A stretch of DNA of 64,000 nt from an uncultured Lachnospiraceae bacterium (GTDB lineage: Bacteria > Bacillota > Clostridia > Lachnospirales > Lachnospiraceae): assembly GCA_947570615.1 (NCBI GenBank), contig CANOVJ010000012.1, positions 1-64,000 of the forward strand, written 5' to 3'. The notes beneath the pieces were generated by a model. The model searched no databases. It was not told the origin of the DNA and worked only from the letters and a program-made list of their open reading frames with translations. Within the stretch, counting starts at the first letter, position 1. Each line of letters starts with the position of its first letter. This document shows, piece by piece, positions 53,486 to 62,479 of the stretch. Both the position numbers and the translations under genes were made by a program.

Positions 53486-54097
53486 TCATTCCTCATCCGC
53501 GTCCAGATCGACCACTTCCATATTGCCTGCATCAGACCTTTCAGCAGCCTTTCTCCCCGGCGCAGAACCAGCCCTTTTCTTCTTCGTCTGCATGGTTGAT
53601 ATAATACCTGTTGCGAAAATACCGACCACCAGAAGCCCAATCACCGTTTTCCATATCTGCGAGCGTTTTTCTTCCCCCCGCAGTCTCTCCACTTCCTCCA
53701 CAATCATCTCATTCTCGGCCTCCAGAGCGGCCATCTCTGTATCCAGTCCCGCCTCGGTAAGGGTAACCGGTTCCTCCTGCTCAGCTTCCGTCTGCAGCTG
53801 CAGATCCGTTACCGCCGCCACAGGGATATATCCGTCCTTCCCCTGATAGGACACCTTATACCATCCGTCCTGCGTCTCCCCGATCACCCACACAGAGGAA
53901 CCGGCGCTATAGCTCATCACAACCTCCGCGTTCTCGTCCGGCGTCTGCCTGGCCTCACAGTCGCTCTGCACGGTCATGACCTGATTCATCTCCGTGACCA
54001 CAGCTTCATCCGCCTCCTGTGCCATGACCGGCAGTTCAGTTAAGCCAGAAAAACAGATCATTGACAGAAGGATCGCCAGTATCCTTATCTTTTTCAT
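53486..54097 (-). CDS. Secreted SH3b-domain membrane protein
   Basis: The 203-residue protein has a signal peptide with a likely AQA-type cut near residue 27 (VMAQEADEA), a bacterial SH3 domain at about 40-100 (CEARQTPDENAEVV, WYKVSYQGKDGYIPVAAV), a short coiled coil at 120-143, a transmembrane helix at about 150-168 and a basic/acidic cytoplasmic tail. SH3b domains bind cell wall. It may tether the glycan machinery to peptidoglycan. Its start lies inside the end of the preceding gene (62-base overlap). Confidence 0.8.
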   Translation of the reverse strand: MKKIRILAILLSMICFSGLTELPVMAQEADEAVVTEMNQVMTVQSDCEARQTPDENAEVVMSYSAGSSVWVIGETQDGWYKVSYQGKDGYIPVAAVTDLQLQTEAEQEEPVTLTEAGLDTEMAALEAENEMIVEEVERLRGEEKRSQIWKTVIGLLVVGIFATGIISTMQTKKKRAGSAPGRKAAERSDAGNMEVVDLDADEE

Positions 54098-55919
54098 CGC
54101 TCACATCTCCCTTATGATGATAGTACAAAATAAAAGTGCTCGTCTTAATATATCTGTTATAAATCTGTTCCAGAGTCTCCCTCTGCGGGGTATCAGTCCC
54201 TGCAATCAGGAAATCTCCCAGACGTTCTTTCTGATTCTTTACGTCGCCTTCTATCACACGAATCGGTATATCCGGCATCTGCATCTGCTGAAAATCAATA
54301 AACTCGGGCGCGCCCTCGTCCAGATAAACCACATCCTTATCTCCCTCTTCCTCCTCGAGGATTTTTTCAGCAATTCTCTGATTCTCAAATCCAATTCTGT
54401 TCACTCTGTATGTATATTGCGCGCTGGCCTGCATCCCCGTCATCACTTCCATCAGAATCAGACCTCCCAATATCCACGCTCTGTTTTTCTCTCTCAAAGA
54501 TGGTTCACTGAGTGTTCTGCCTCTTACGCCTCTCACCATAGCGACCTCTACCGCTGTCAGGCTCATCAGAACACATCCCAAAATCCATGCATTTCTTAAA
54601 AATACCTCAGGTTCAAATGCCTCCTCATCAATCAACGCACTCAGGCCGACTACAAAATATCCCCTGATCCCTTCCATTTTCTCCGACCTTATGACAGACA
54701 GAACAGGAAAAATCATCAGACCTGTCAGAACTCCTGCCAGAAACGTCTTCCGGAATAATCCCCTTCCCTTCAGCATTGCCGGAATCCCAACTGCAATGAG
54801 TACAGGCATCAGGAACTCGTTATATCTTCCATAAATAAGGCAATCTATTTTGACAGAGCCGTGCATGTAAACACTGCAAATCAGTACCTCACCGACTACC
54901 GTCAACAGCAAAAACAGGGCTGTCCATCGCCGGACATTACAAGCATCCGCCGGTTTTTCTGAATATTCGCCATCCCTTTTTCCCACCGGTTTTCTGTGCA
55001 GCAGTTCCCTGATCCTGCCTGCGCACCATCCGACAGCCCAATAGAATATTCCAAACCCTGCAATGCCAAGATAAAATATCTTGGCAATAATCTCCTTACA
55101 AAGAATCCGGATCCCCCCCGGCGTCAGAATCTGCCGGATTTTCCAGATCTGGCTGGCATAATCATTCACCGCCAGTGTCTCGCTCTCCGCCCCCGAAAAG
55201 ACAGATAAAATCACATTTCTTTTAATCACAGCAACCGTCAGACCAGCTATAACCACAGCTCCTGCCGACACCAAAATCTGCTTTCTCAGCGCAGGATGAG
55301 CCAGCCCCCACAGAGCCAGCGTGATAAGACACGCGATTGCTACACTGACCGTACGCATATGTACACAGTAAATAAACACAATCAGCAGCGCCAGCGCTAT
55401 TCCTCTGATCGCTCCGGGCTTTTGAACAAATCTGACAAACAGCCAGAAGATCCCCACAAACAAAAACATGAGAAAAGCTTCCGCCAGTGTCATCTGCATA
55501 TAAAAAATCCATGCCGGATACAGAACTGCCGCCCCGCTGATCAGAGTGCGAAGCTCTGCATCAATCTCCGGAAAAAGCCTCCCCGTTACGTCCATCAGAA
55601 ACAGAACGCTCAGACACATCAGTATCATATTCACGGTAAGAGCCGCCCTGTATGCAGCCACACCGCCCTGGAAAATCTTCAGAATCGGCGTAAGTATCAT
55701 ACTGTACCCAAAGGAATAGTAGGACCCCAGGGACGCCACTTCTCTCCAGTCGTATCCCACCGCCTCCCCTGCGCTGGCCCAGTATCCGAACTCATCCGGA
55801 TACATTGTAAATCCACAGATTTTCCGGATACCATACTGAAAAATACAGGTGATAATCAAAATGATAAAAATACAATACAGATGTTTTCGCTTAAATCCCG
55901 GCATAAATCTGATTTCCAT
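54036..55919 (-). CDS. Polytopic GT39/ArnT-like glycosyltransferase
   Basis: The protein, 627 residues from ATG 55919, has about twelve transmembrane helices and an extracytoplasmic C-terminal domain (from about residue 490). The first outer loop has MYPDEFGYWASAGEA with the Asp-Glu pair typical of PMT/ArnT-type GT-C enzymes, which use polyprenyl-phosphate sugars. The start is uncertain: the frame is open to 56036, a TAAGGAGG box lies near 55951-55958, and no ATG in this frame has ideal spacing. A run of seven G at 55113-55119 lies in frame. Confidence 0.78.
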   Translation of the reverse strand: MEIRFMPGFKRKHLYCIFIILIITCIFQYGIRKICGFTMYPDEFGYWASAGEAVGYDWREVASLGSYYSFGYSMILTPILKIFQGGVAAYRAALTVNMILMCLSVLFLMDVTGRLFPEIDAELRTLISGAAVLYPAWIFYMQMTLAEAFLMFLFVGIFWLFVRFVQKPGAIRGIALALLIVFIYCVHMRTVSVAIACLITLALWGLAHPALRKQILVSAGAVVIAGLTVAVIKRNVILSVFSGAESETLAVNDYASQIWKIRQILTPGGIRILCKEIIAKIFYLGIAGFGIFYWAVGWCAGRIRELLHRKPVGKRDGEYSEKPADACNVRRWTALFLLLTVVGEVLICSVYMHGSVKIDCLIYGRYNEFLMPVLIAVGIPAMLKGRGLFRKTFLAGVLTGLMIFPVLSVIRSEKMEGIRGYFVVGLSALIDEEAFEPEVFLRNAWILGCVLMSLTAVEVAMVRGVRGRTLSEPSLREKNRAWILGGLILMEVMTGMQASAQYTYRVNRIGFENQRIAEKILEEEEGDKDVVYLDEGAPEFIDFQQMQMPDIPIRVIEGDVKNQKERLGDFLIAGTDTPQRETLEQIYNRYIKTSTFILYYHHKGDVSDEKDKDTGDPSVNDLFFWLN

Positions 55920-56038
55920 GGCCCGGCATAAGGAAAGCAGCCTCTGTAGCTGCCTCCTTATAGCTTTTGGCCAAAATCGATATTTTTCTATCAGGTGTGG
56001 ACGGCAAAGCCTCTCACTACCGGACGCAGATTCCACAA

Positions 56039-56701
56039 TTAATATCTGATAATTGCGTATGCGCCCGCGCCGCCTGTAGTGTCAAAAGTGATCGTATTGG
56101 GATTGTCATCAACATCAGGCAGAATAGAAACAACGCCGCCTGCGCGAACACATACAACCGCATAGGTTGCATCTCCCTTAACAAAGTTTCTGGGAATCCC
56201 AACTGCAAGTCTGATCGCAGGACCATCGGAAGGAAGAAGGCTGTACTTTCCAGCCGTCATTTTTCCAAGCTCAATGTTGAGCACAGGGCCTACAGTTGCG
56301 CCCTGAGACGCTGCCGCCGCATCAATTGCAGCCTTGGCAAGAGGGCTCTTCCTGGCATCCAGATTGGAAAACTTGCTGTAAGGCTTCTCGCTGCCTGTCA
56401 GACCATATCCTTCTGCGATCGTATTAAGGCCGGTCGTAATGGCCGTCCCGTTCACACTGGTTGCAAGATATACTCCTGCTACCGTCGTCTTAACTCCGGC
56501 TACGGAGCTGGTTGTGGGTACCTCGGCGACTGTTGAACTTTCGCCGGAAGCGGATGATGTACTGGATTCAACGGCTTCTTCCACAGCAGACGGAGTGTCA
56601 GGTGTTACTGTGGTAGCCCCAACGCTCATCACAGGTGCCATCACCAGTGAAACAGCCAGCGCGCCAGTCATCATTTTTTTGATGATACTTGCTTTCATCA
56701 T
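56039..56701 (-). CDS. Secreted protein of unknown function, first gene of the glycan operon
   Basis: The 220-residue protein has a clear signal peptide (MKASIIKKMMTGALAVSLVM, cut near VGA-TT), then a Ser/Thr/Glu-rich stretch (residues 30-70) and a globular C-terminal half with KFSNLDARKSPLAKAAIDAA. I do not recognise the family. GGAGGAG precedes the tandem ATGATG. It faces the divergent XRE regulator across 285 bases, so it is probably the promoter-proximal gene of the run ending at 31483. Confidence 0.7.
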   Translation of the reverse strand: MMKASIIKKMMTGALAVSLVMAPVMSVGATTVTPDTPSAVEEAVESSTSSASGESSTVAEVPTTSSVAGVKTTVAGVYLATSVNGTAITTGLNTIAEGYGLTGSEKPYSKFSNLDARKSPLAKAAIDAAAASQGATVGPVLNIELGKMTAGKYSLLPSDGPAIRLAVGIPRNFVKGDATYAVVCVRAGGVVSILPDVDDNPNTITFDTTGGAGAYAIIRY

Positions 56702-56820
56702 TCTCTCCTCCTATATAAATTGTATTTACGGCCCGGTAAACATCCCCTCTGGTCAATTTCCGGAATAACCGCCAGATATAACAATGGATGCCTCTTTTCT
56801 CCGGACATCCTTATGCTAAA

Positions 56821-56950
56821 GCTATTGTGCGCTATCCATGCTATCATATATGGAAGTAACGCTATTATTAATAGCTCTTAAGAAAGTATATGCTATTTAC
56901 AATATTTTTTCAAGTATTTTTTGTCTTAAAATCTGGAATTATATAATAGC
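56821..56950. promoter_or_regulatory. Cluster of GCTAT/ATAGC half-sites between the XRE gene and the glycan operon
   Basis: GCTAT begins at 56821, 56831, 56840, 56861 and 56892, and AATAGC lies at 56870-56875 and 56945-56950. The stretch 56861-56875 is a perfect palindrome GCTATT-ATT-AATAGC. Spacings of 10, 9 and 21 bases fit sites on one face of the helix. The last half-site overlaps the likely -10 TATAAT (56942-56947) of the XRE gene; a -35-like TTGTCT is at 56921, with a short 15-base spacer. Confidence 0.65.
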
Positions 56951-56986
56951 CGAAACTTTTTACATGCATGATGGAGTACCAACAAC

Positions 56987-57478
56987 ATGGCTAAAACGAC
57001 TTTGGAGCAATATCTCAAGGATTTGCGCAAATCCTGCAATTATTCCCAGGAGTTTGTTGCTTCACATCTGAATATCACCAGACAGACCTATTCCCATTAC
57101 GAAACCGGCAGGATCACCCCACCGGTTAATTCTCTGTACAATCTTTCAAAACTGTATGGCGTTCCTGTGGAAACCTTTCTTGAGCTGGTGGTTACCTACC
57201 ACATAAATACGGACTTTGCGCACAAGCTGCAGACGGAAGATACGGATATGACGGAAGATATTTCGATTTTTTTAGATTTCATCAATGCTCCTGAGAACAG
57301 CAAAAAGTTTAAGTTTCTCAGCAGGAAAGAACGTTTGCTTCTTTTCTATTATCTCCTGCTGGATAACCGCGATCAGGAAGACATCCTGACTTTTATGAAG
57401 GTGAAATATCAGAACCGTAAGAATGACGATAAATTGCCAAAAGACTCGGAGGTCGAAAAGAAATCAGGATCACCTTGA
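56987..57478 (+). CDS. XRE-family helix-turn-helix regulator
   Basis: The 163-residue protein has an N-terminal HTH_3 domain (residues 3-62: YLKDLRKSCNYSQEFVASHL, ITRQTYSHYETGRITPPVNS, LSKLYGVPVETFLEL) and a C-terminal half of charged helices with no recognised fold. Divergent to the glycan operon and next to a half-site cluster, it is a strong candidate for its regulator and an autoregulator. A terminator overlaps its end. Confidence 0.88.
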   Translation: MAKTTLEQYLKDLRKSCNYSQEFVASHLNITRQTYSHYETGRITPPVNSLYNLSKLYGVPVETFLELVVTYHINTDFAHKLQTEDTDMTEDISIFLDFINAPENSKKFKFLSRKERLLLFYYLLLDNRDQEDILTFMKVKYQNRKNDDKLPKDSEVEKKSGSP

Positions 57479-57500
57479 ACGGGTAATCCTGATTATTTCT
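57462..57500 (+). terminator. Terminator of the XRE gene
   Basis: The arms AATCAGGAT (57462-57470) and ATCCTGATT (57485-57493), extended by partly paired ACC/GGT, are followed by ATTTCTT. The left arm lies within the last codons of the gene. Confidence 0.7.
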
Positions 57501-57572
57501 TAGTTATCCATACATACTCTTTCAAAACCTTCGTGTTGAATTACCTTTTGTTTCGGCACTGCCTGGATAAGA

Positions 57573-58502
57573 TCACCTCTCCCGCGCCCTCTTCCTGTCA
57601 CTCTTATCCTGATACACCTCCACTCCTCCAATCCCCTGAACAAACTTGGAGAACTGGCTGTAGCCGAAATCCTTCACATTAAAATTATTATATTTGCTGT
57701 ACACCCGGTTACTGAGCTCGCTGATGCCGATTCCCCGGCTGCCCGCCTTATGGATAATGTCCTTCACAAAGCTGCGGATTTCCTCCTGGGACTGCTCATT
57801 ATCCTTCAGAGAAATGGTAATCACATTCTGTTTCTTTTCCAGAAGAAAAAGCCCCGCATCCTCCACAAATCTGGATAACAGGCTGTATCCATAATTTCGC
57901 ACATCGAAATCCGGATACATATTTACCAGCCGATTTCCCACTGCGGCAAGCTCCACGCTTTTTCCTTTGCTCTCGTTTTCGTTTATGATGTTAGTGATCG
58001 CATTGTAGATAACCTCTCTTCCGATAGAGTTATCCTTATCCTTGAGAAGATCCTGCGACTCCTCATCCTGATTTCCCAGATTCTCAAGATTGACAAATCG
58101 TGTACAGGCTACCCGGAAGGAACGCGGCGTCTTCTCCTCTCCCATACCGATCACCTCCATGCCAGACTCCCGAAGGCGGCTGGCAAGCCGGGTAAAATCA
58201 CTGTCGCTGGATACGATACAGAAGCCCTCCACATTTCCTGTGTAGAGTATATCCATGGCATCAATGATCAGTGTGGAGTCCGTAGCGTTCTTCCCCACCG
58301 TATTACTGAACTGCTGTACCGGAATAACTGAATTTTCCAGAAGCTCTCCCTTCCATTTCGTAGCCTGGGTACTGGTCCAATCGCCATAAATTCTTTTGTA
58401 GGTAGTTATTCCGTAGGTGGAAAGCTCCTCCAAAATATCTCCAATATATCTGGCAGATATATTATCTGCATCTATAAGTAAAGCAAAACGCTTATTTTCC
58501 AT
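57573..58502 (-). CDS. NYN-domain ribonuclease-like protein with two OST-HTH domains
   Basis: The 309-residue protein has an N-terminal NYN (PIN-like) nuclease domain: FALLIDADNISARYIGDILE with its Asp residues, then DSTLIIDAMDILYTG and FCIVSSDSDFTRLASRLRE. Two LOTUS/OST-HTH domains follow (about 155-225 and 232-305, with YPDFDVRNYGYSLLSRFVED and YNNFNVKDFGYSQFSKFVQG). Such proteins probably bind and process RNA. ATG 58502 has GGGGGA upstream; earlier in-frame codons are less likely. Confidence 0.87.
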   Translation of the reverse strand: MENKRFALLIDADNISARYIGDILEELSTYGITTYKRIYGDWTSTQATKWKGELLENSVIPVQQFSNTVGKNATDSTLIIDAMDILYTGNVEGFCIVSSDSDFTRLASRLRESGMEVIGMGEEKTPRSFRVACTRFVNLENLGNQDEESQDLLKDKDNSIGREVIYNAITNIINENESKGKSVELAAVGNRLVNMYPDFDVRNYGYSLLSRFVEDAGLFLLEKKQNVITISLKDNEQSQEEIRSFVKDIIHKAGSRGIGISELSNRVYSKYNNFNVKDFGYSQFSKFVQGIGGVEVYQDKSDRKRARER

Positions 58503-58587
58503 ATCCATCCCCCTGCATACGGCAAGTCTCACCTGCGGTATGCCAAAACAGAGCCTGAAAGTCTGCTTCCAAACTTATCTGTCTCCT

Positions 58588-58650
58588 GTAAAAATCCCCC
58601 TTCTGCCAGACAACAGAAGGTCTGACAAAAGAGGGATTCGTTAGCCTTTA
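58588..58650 (-). terminator. Terminator of the decarboxylase operon
   Basis: A long imperfect hairpin on the minus strand pairs AATCCCTCTTTTGTCAGAC with GTCTGGCAGAAGGGGGATT, ending in a T-run. It lies just past the last gene of the cluster. Confidence 0.7.
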
Positions 58651-58666
58651 GGTTTGTCAGCAGTTA

Positions 58667-60094
58667 TTATACAGGATAAGCCGCATTCTTCGTATCTGCC
58701 TGCGTCATATCCACCTTTTCCTGCTGAGCCTGACGATATTTAAAGAAATCTGTCGCTACCTGAGGGAACAGAGCATAGGACAGAACATCCTCATCCTGCT
58801 GTTTCCATTCCTTCATCTCCGCCTCTAACTTATCCATCTCGTTCTCGATCAGGTCGGCAGGACGGCAGGTAATTCTCTTCTCTCCGGGAATAACCTTGTC
58901 GATGATCTCCTGATTCATGGGCTTAACGGTCTGGCCATATTCGCCGCGGAGCACCGCCTTGGTCTCCTTGGTTGCCATCTTGTATCTCTCACCCATAAGC
59001 ACATTGAACACAGCCTGAGTACCCACAATCTGGGAAGAAGGCGTAACAAGAGGCGGCTCGCCGAGGTCTTTTCTAACCTCAGGAATTTCTCTGAGCACGT
59101 CATAATACTTGTCTTCCGCATTCTGTTCCTTGAGCTGGCTCACCATATTGGAAAGCATGCCGCCGGGAACCTGGTACAGCAGAGTCTTGATATCCACGCC
59201 CATAACCTTGGGATTGAGGAGCCCACTTGCAAGACATTCGTCTCTGTAAGGTCTGAAGTAATCAGCGATCTCTGCCAGAATACTCTGATCATAACCTGTA
59301 TCGTAAGGCGTCCCCTTGAAGGTTTCCACCATAACCTCCGTGGCAGGCTGGGAGGTTCCCAGTGCAAAAGGAGAGATAGCGCAGTCGATCACATCCACAC
59401 CGGCCTCAACCGCCTTGAGATATGTCATACTGGCAACGCCTGATGTGTAATGGGTGTGGAGCTGAATCGGAAGCTTTGTAGCGGATTTCATGGCGGAAAT
59501 CATCTCGGAGGCCTTATAAGGCACCAGAAGTCCTGCCATATCCTTGATACAGATGGAATCAGCACCCATCTCCTCGATCTTTTTGGCCATATCCATCCAG
59601 TATTCCATGGTGTAGGCATCTCCCAGAGTGTAGGAAAGAGCTACCTGCGCATGGCCTCTTCCTTCTCTCGCCTTTACCTTATTGGTAGCGCTTACAGCCT
59701 CCTGGAGGTTGCGCAGATCGTTTAAGCAGTCGAAAATACGGATGATATCAATACCGTTTGCGATAGACTTTTCAACGAAGCTGTCCACCACATCGTCCGC
59801 ATAAGGTCTGTAACCAAGAATATTCTGCCCTCTGAAAAGCATCTGCAGTTTGGTGTTCTTAAAGCCGTCTCTTAATTTTCTCAATCTGTCCCAGGGATCC
59901 TCCTTCAGGAAACGAAGGGAAGCGTCAAAAGTTGCTCCACCCCAGCACTCTACTGCATGATATCCGACTTTATCCATCTTTTCAACGATCGGAAGCATCA
60001 TTTCGGTAGGCATTCTCGTCGCGATCAGAGACTGATGCGCATCACGCAGAACGGTTTCCATGATTCCAACCGGTTTTTTAGCCTGTTCTGACAT
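58667..60094 (-). CDS. Biotin-dependent carboxyltransferase, pyruvate/oxaloacetate (5S/OadA) type
   Basis: The 475-residue protein has the HMGL-like TIM barrel with ETVLRDAHQSLIATRMPTEM (metal and carboxylate residues) near residue 13, DIIRIFDCLNDLRNL, and the metal-binding HTHYTSG near 218. A conserved carboxyltransferase domain follows. It stops before any biotinyl domain, so it must use the separate carrier at 61326-61697. It interconverts pyruvate and oxaloacetate with carboxybiotin. It ends the operon. Confidence 0.92.
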   Translation of the reverse strand: MSEQAKKPVGIMETVLRDAHQSLIATRMPTEMMLPIVEKMDKVGYHAVECWGGATFDASLRFLKEDPWDRLRKLRDGFKNTKLQMLFRGQNILGYRPYADDVVDSFVEKSIANGIDIIRIFDCLNDLRNLQEAVSATNKVKAREGRGHAQVALSYTLGDAYTMEYWMDMAKKIEEMGADSICIKDMAGLLVPYKASEMISAMKSATKLPIQLHTHYTSGVASMTYLKAVEAGVDVIDCAISPFALGTSQPATEVMVETFKGTPYDTGYDQSILAEIADYFRPYRDECLASGLLNPKVMGVDIKTLLYQVPGGMLSNMVSQLKEQNAEDKYYDVLREIPEVRKDLGEPPLVTPSSQIVGTQAVFNVLMGERYKMATKETKAVLRGEYGQTVKPMNQEIIDKVIPGEKRITCRPADLIENEMDKLEAEMKEWKQQDEDVLSYALFPQVATDFFKYRQAQQEKVDMTQADTKNAAYPV

Positions 60095-60122
60095 TTTATT
60101 TTCCTCCTGTTATCAAATTTAT

Positions 60123-61274
60123 TTAGAATACTCCAAACACCGCCATAAATGTTCCGGCAGCCACCGCCGTTCCGATTACACCTGCCACGTTAGGACCCAT
60201 GGCATGCATCAGCAGGAAGTTGGTAGGATCCGCTTCCGCACCCACCTTCTGGGAAACACGGGCAGCCATAGGCACTGCGGATACACCGGCTGAACCGATC
60301 AGCGGGTTTACCTTTCCCTTGGTGGCGATACACATCAGCTTACCAAAGAGAACGCCTGCCGCCGTACCAAATGCAAAGGCGATCAGCCCAAGCGCTACGA
60401 TCTTCAGGGTATCCCAGTTCAGGAACGCCTCCGCGCTTGTGGTCGCACCTACAGAAGTGCCAAGCAGGATAACCACGATATACATAAGAGCGTTGGACGC
60501 CGTGTCCGTGAGCTGTCTCACCACGCCGGACTCTCTGAACAGGTTACCGAGCATCAGCATACCTACCAGGGGTGCGGTAGTGGGGAGAATCATACAAACC
60601 ACGATGGTAACGATAATGGGGAACAGAATCTTCTCCAGCTTGGATACCGGACGAAGCTGGCCCATCTTGATCTTTCTTTCCTTTTCGGTGGTCAGGAGCT
60701 TCATAATCGGAGGCTGGATAATCGGTACCAGCGACATATAGGAATAAGCCGCCACTGCGATAGGGCCAAGCAGAGCTGTCTGTCCCAGCTTTCCGGCCAG
60801 GAAAATAGAGGTCGGGCCATCTGCACCGCCGATGATGGAGATTGCCGCCGCCGCCTTATCGTTAAAGCCCATGGCGATTGCTCCGAAGTACGCTGCAAAA
60901 ATACCAAACTGGGCTGCGGCGCCGAGCAGGAAACTCTTAGGATTGGCAATCAGAGGACCGAAATCCGTCATGGCTCCCACCCCCATGAAGATCAGGGAGG
61001 GAAGGATTGCCCATTCGTCTAAGAGATAAAAATAATACAGTAAGCCGCCGGCTCCGTTCGCTGAGTCCTCAATACTCATCATGATATCCGGATAGATATT
61101 AACCAGAAGCATACCGAATGCGATGGGTGTCAAAAGCAATGGTTCAAAGCCCTTGGCAATCGCAAGATAAAGGAATACACAGGCCACAAGGATCATCAGA
61201 TAGTTGCCGACAGTCAGATTAAAGAAGGCTGTCTGATGAACCAGATTGGACAGTGTAGTTACGATATAATCCAT
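60123..61274 (-). CDS. oadB: Na+-translocating decarboxylase beta subunit
   Basis: The 383-residue polytopic membrane subunit decarboxylates carboxybiotin and exports sodium. The signature stretches [13 protein letters not shown] near residue 163, with the essential Asp, and [14 protein letters not shown] are present, along with [17 protein letters not shown] near the C-terminus. Length is typical for OadB/MmdB/GcdB. Confidence 0.96.
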   Translation of the reverse strand: MDYIVTTLSNLVHQTAFFNLTVGNYLMILVACVFLYLAIAKGFEPLLLTPIAFGMLLVNIYPDIMMSIEDSANGAGGLLYYFYLLDEWAILPSLIFMGVGAMTDFGPLIANPKSFLLGAAAQFGIFAAYFGAIAMGFNDKAAAAISIIGGADGPTSIFLAGKLGQTALLGPIAVAAYSYMSLVPIIQPPIMKLLTTEKERKIKMGQLRPVSKLEKILFPIIVTIVVCMILPTTAPLVGMLMLGNLFRESGVVRQLTDTASNALMYIVVILLGTSVGATTSAEAFLNWDTLKIVALGLIAFAFGTAAGVLFGKLMCIATKGKVNPLIGSAGVSAVPMAARVSQKVGAEADPTNFLLMHAMGPNVAGVIGTAVAAGTFMAVFGVF

Positions 61275-61325
61275 TTCTTTTACCTCCTGTTGTTTTTTGA
61301 ATAACCGGCATTTTACCCGTGCAGA

Positions 61326-61697
61326 TTAATTGAGGGTTGCCAGTAATGCGCCAGCCTCAACAGCATCGCCGACAGCTACGTCGATGCTTGCCACAGTACC
61401 GTCAGAAGGCGCTACAACAGGGATTTCCATCTTCATCGCTTCCACGATCACGACAGGATCGCCGACCTTGAGAGCCTGGCCCACACTTGCCTCGATCTTG
61501 TAAACCTTACCGGCTGCCCCGGCTTCTACTCTGATGCTGCCGGCTCCGGCTGCTTTGGGAGCTGCGGCAGGCGCTGCCTTGGGCGCCGCCTTCGGAGCCG
61601 CTTTGGGCGCTGCGGGCGCAGGTGCTCCGGTGGAAGCGCCTTCTTCTACTACTACGTCGTATACGTTGCCATTCACGGTAATGGTATAGTTCTTCAT
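61326..61697 (-). CDS. Biotin carrier protein of the decarboxylase
   Basis: The 123-residue protein has a short N-terminal strand region, an Ala/Pro/Lys linker (residues 25-50, APKAAPKAAPKAAP), and a biotinyl domain with EAMKME; Lys89 is the biotin site. It resembles the MmdC/GcdC and 1.3S transcarboxylase carriers. The DNA for the linker is mildly repetitive. Confidence 0.95.
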   Translation of the reverse strand: MKNYTITVNGNVYDVVVEEGASTGAPAPAAPKAAPKAAPKAAPAAAPKAAGAGSIRVEAGAAGKVYKIEASVGQALKVGDPVVIVEAMKMEIPVVAPSDGTVASIDVAVGDAVEAGALLATLN

Positions 61698-61744
61698 TTT
61701 GAAATCCTCCTGAATAAATTTGGTCTTATACTTGTTATTTATTT

Positions 61745-62461
61745 TTATGCTCTTTGCAGTTTTCCACTGCGCTTAATACTTCTCACCACAAAGCCGTCTG
61801 TGGAAGACGCTCCCTCGCTTGCCGCAACCGCCGCCGCGATCACAGCAACCAGCTCAAGGTCATCGGTCAGCTCTTCCTCCTCCGGCTGCGAAACAACCGG
61901 TCTTACTTCCGGTTTCACCTCTGCCGCCGCAGGCTTTCGTGTAAACTTATCCTGAAGCTTTGGTATGAATACAAAGAGACTGATGAGGAAGGAAATAAGG
62001 ATCAGCACACAGAACACGGTTCCCATGCCCAGTAACGTATTCAGCGCCGCCTTTTCCATCTTCTCGCCAAAAGTATACTCCACATTGGTGGCAATACTCT
62101 TAAGCGCGCCTCTCTCTATTACAATCTCAACGATTGCATCCCGCACAGAGCCCTTTACTCTCACATCGATCACACCGTTCTCTCCGTCGATCTCTGACTC
62201 AGTGCTGATAATTTCCACATAATCGCCCATATCCTCAGCGGCGGATTCCCAGCTTGCAATAGCGTCCGCGATCATCTGATTTCCAGCCTGATCCTGTGCC
62301 TGCATTACCACATACTGGTTCACATCCTCCACAATCTGCCTGCCGAGCTCCTCAGCTTCGCTCTCCGAAAGGACAGGAGGATCCTCCTCCTTCTGCGCGC
62401 CGCACGCGGTCAGGCCAAGCATACAGGTAATCATACCTAATATCACTAACCATTTTTTCAT
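61745..62461 (-). CDS. OadG-family gamma subunit with lipoprotein-like N-terminus
   Basis: The 238-residue protein has a lipoprotein-like signal (LTAC lipobox near residue 20), an extracytoplasmic domain (25-135), one transmembrane helix (about 148-170) and a charged cytoplasmic tail with ELVAVIAAAVAASEG, the usual OadG ending. Classical OadG is about 80 residues; this has an added outer domain, a form found in other Clostridia. It likely assembles the complex. Confidence 0.88.
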   Translation of the reverse strand: MKKWLVILGMITCMLGLTACGAQKEEDPPVLSESEAEELGRQIVEDVNQYVVMQAQDQAGNQMIADAIASWESAAEDMGDYVEIISTESEIDGENGVIDVRVKGSVRDAIVEIVIERGALKSIATNVEYTFGEKMEKAALNTLLGMGTVFCVLILISFLISLFVFIPKLQDKFTRKPAAAEVKPEVRPVVSQPEEEELTDDLELVAVIAAAVAASEGASSTDGFVVRSIKRSGKLQRA

Positions 62462-62479
62462 ATTAAGTAAGCATCCTTT

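Noticed and set aside
55113-55119. G(7) run in the polytopic glycosyltransferase as a further phase switch
   Set aside because: At seven bases and in frame with conserved Gly-Gly it is below the length at which slippage is usually frequent; worth only a glance in read data.
31483-56701. A prophage or transposon carrying the glycan genes
   Set aside because: No integrase, transposase, structural phage gene or terminal repeat was found; composition change within the locus fits homologous exchange of a serotype block better.
56702-56986. An invertible promoter controlling the glycan operon
   Set aside because: The inverted motifs are short half-sites with operator-like spacing; no long terminal inverted repeats and no recombinase gene lie nearby.
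58667-60094. Calling this gene a complete oxaloacetate decarboxylase alpha subunit
   Set aside because: It lacks the C-terminal biotinyl domain of classical OadA; the biotin carrier is a separate gene, so only the carboxyltransferase function is supported.
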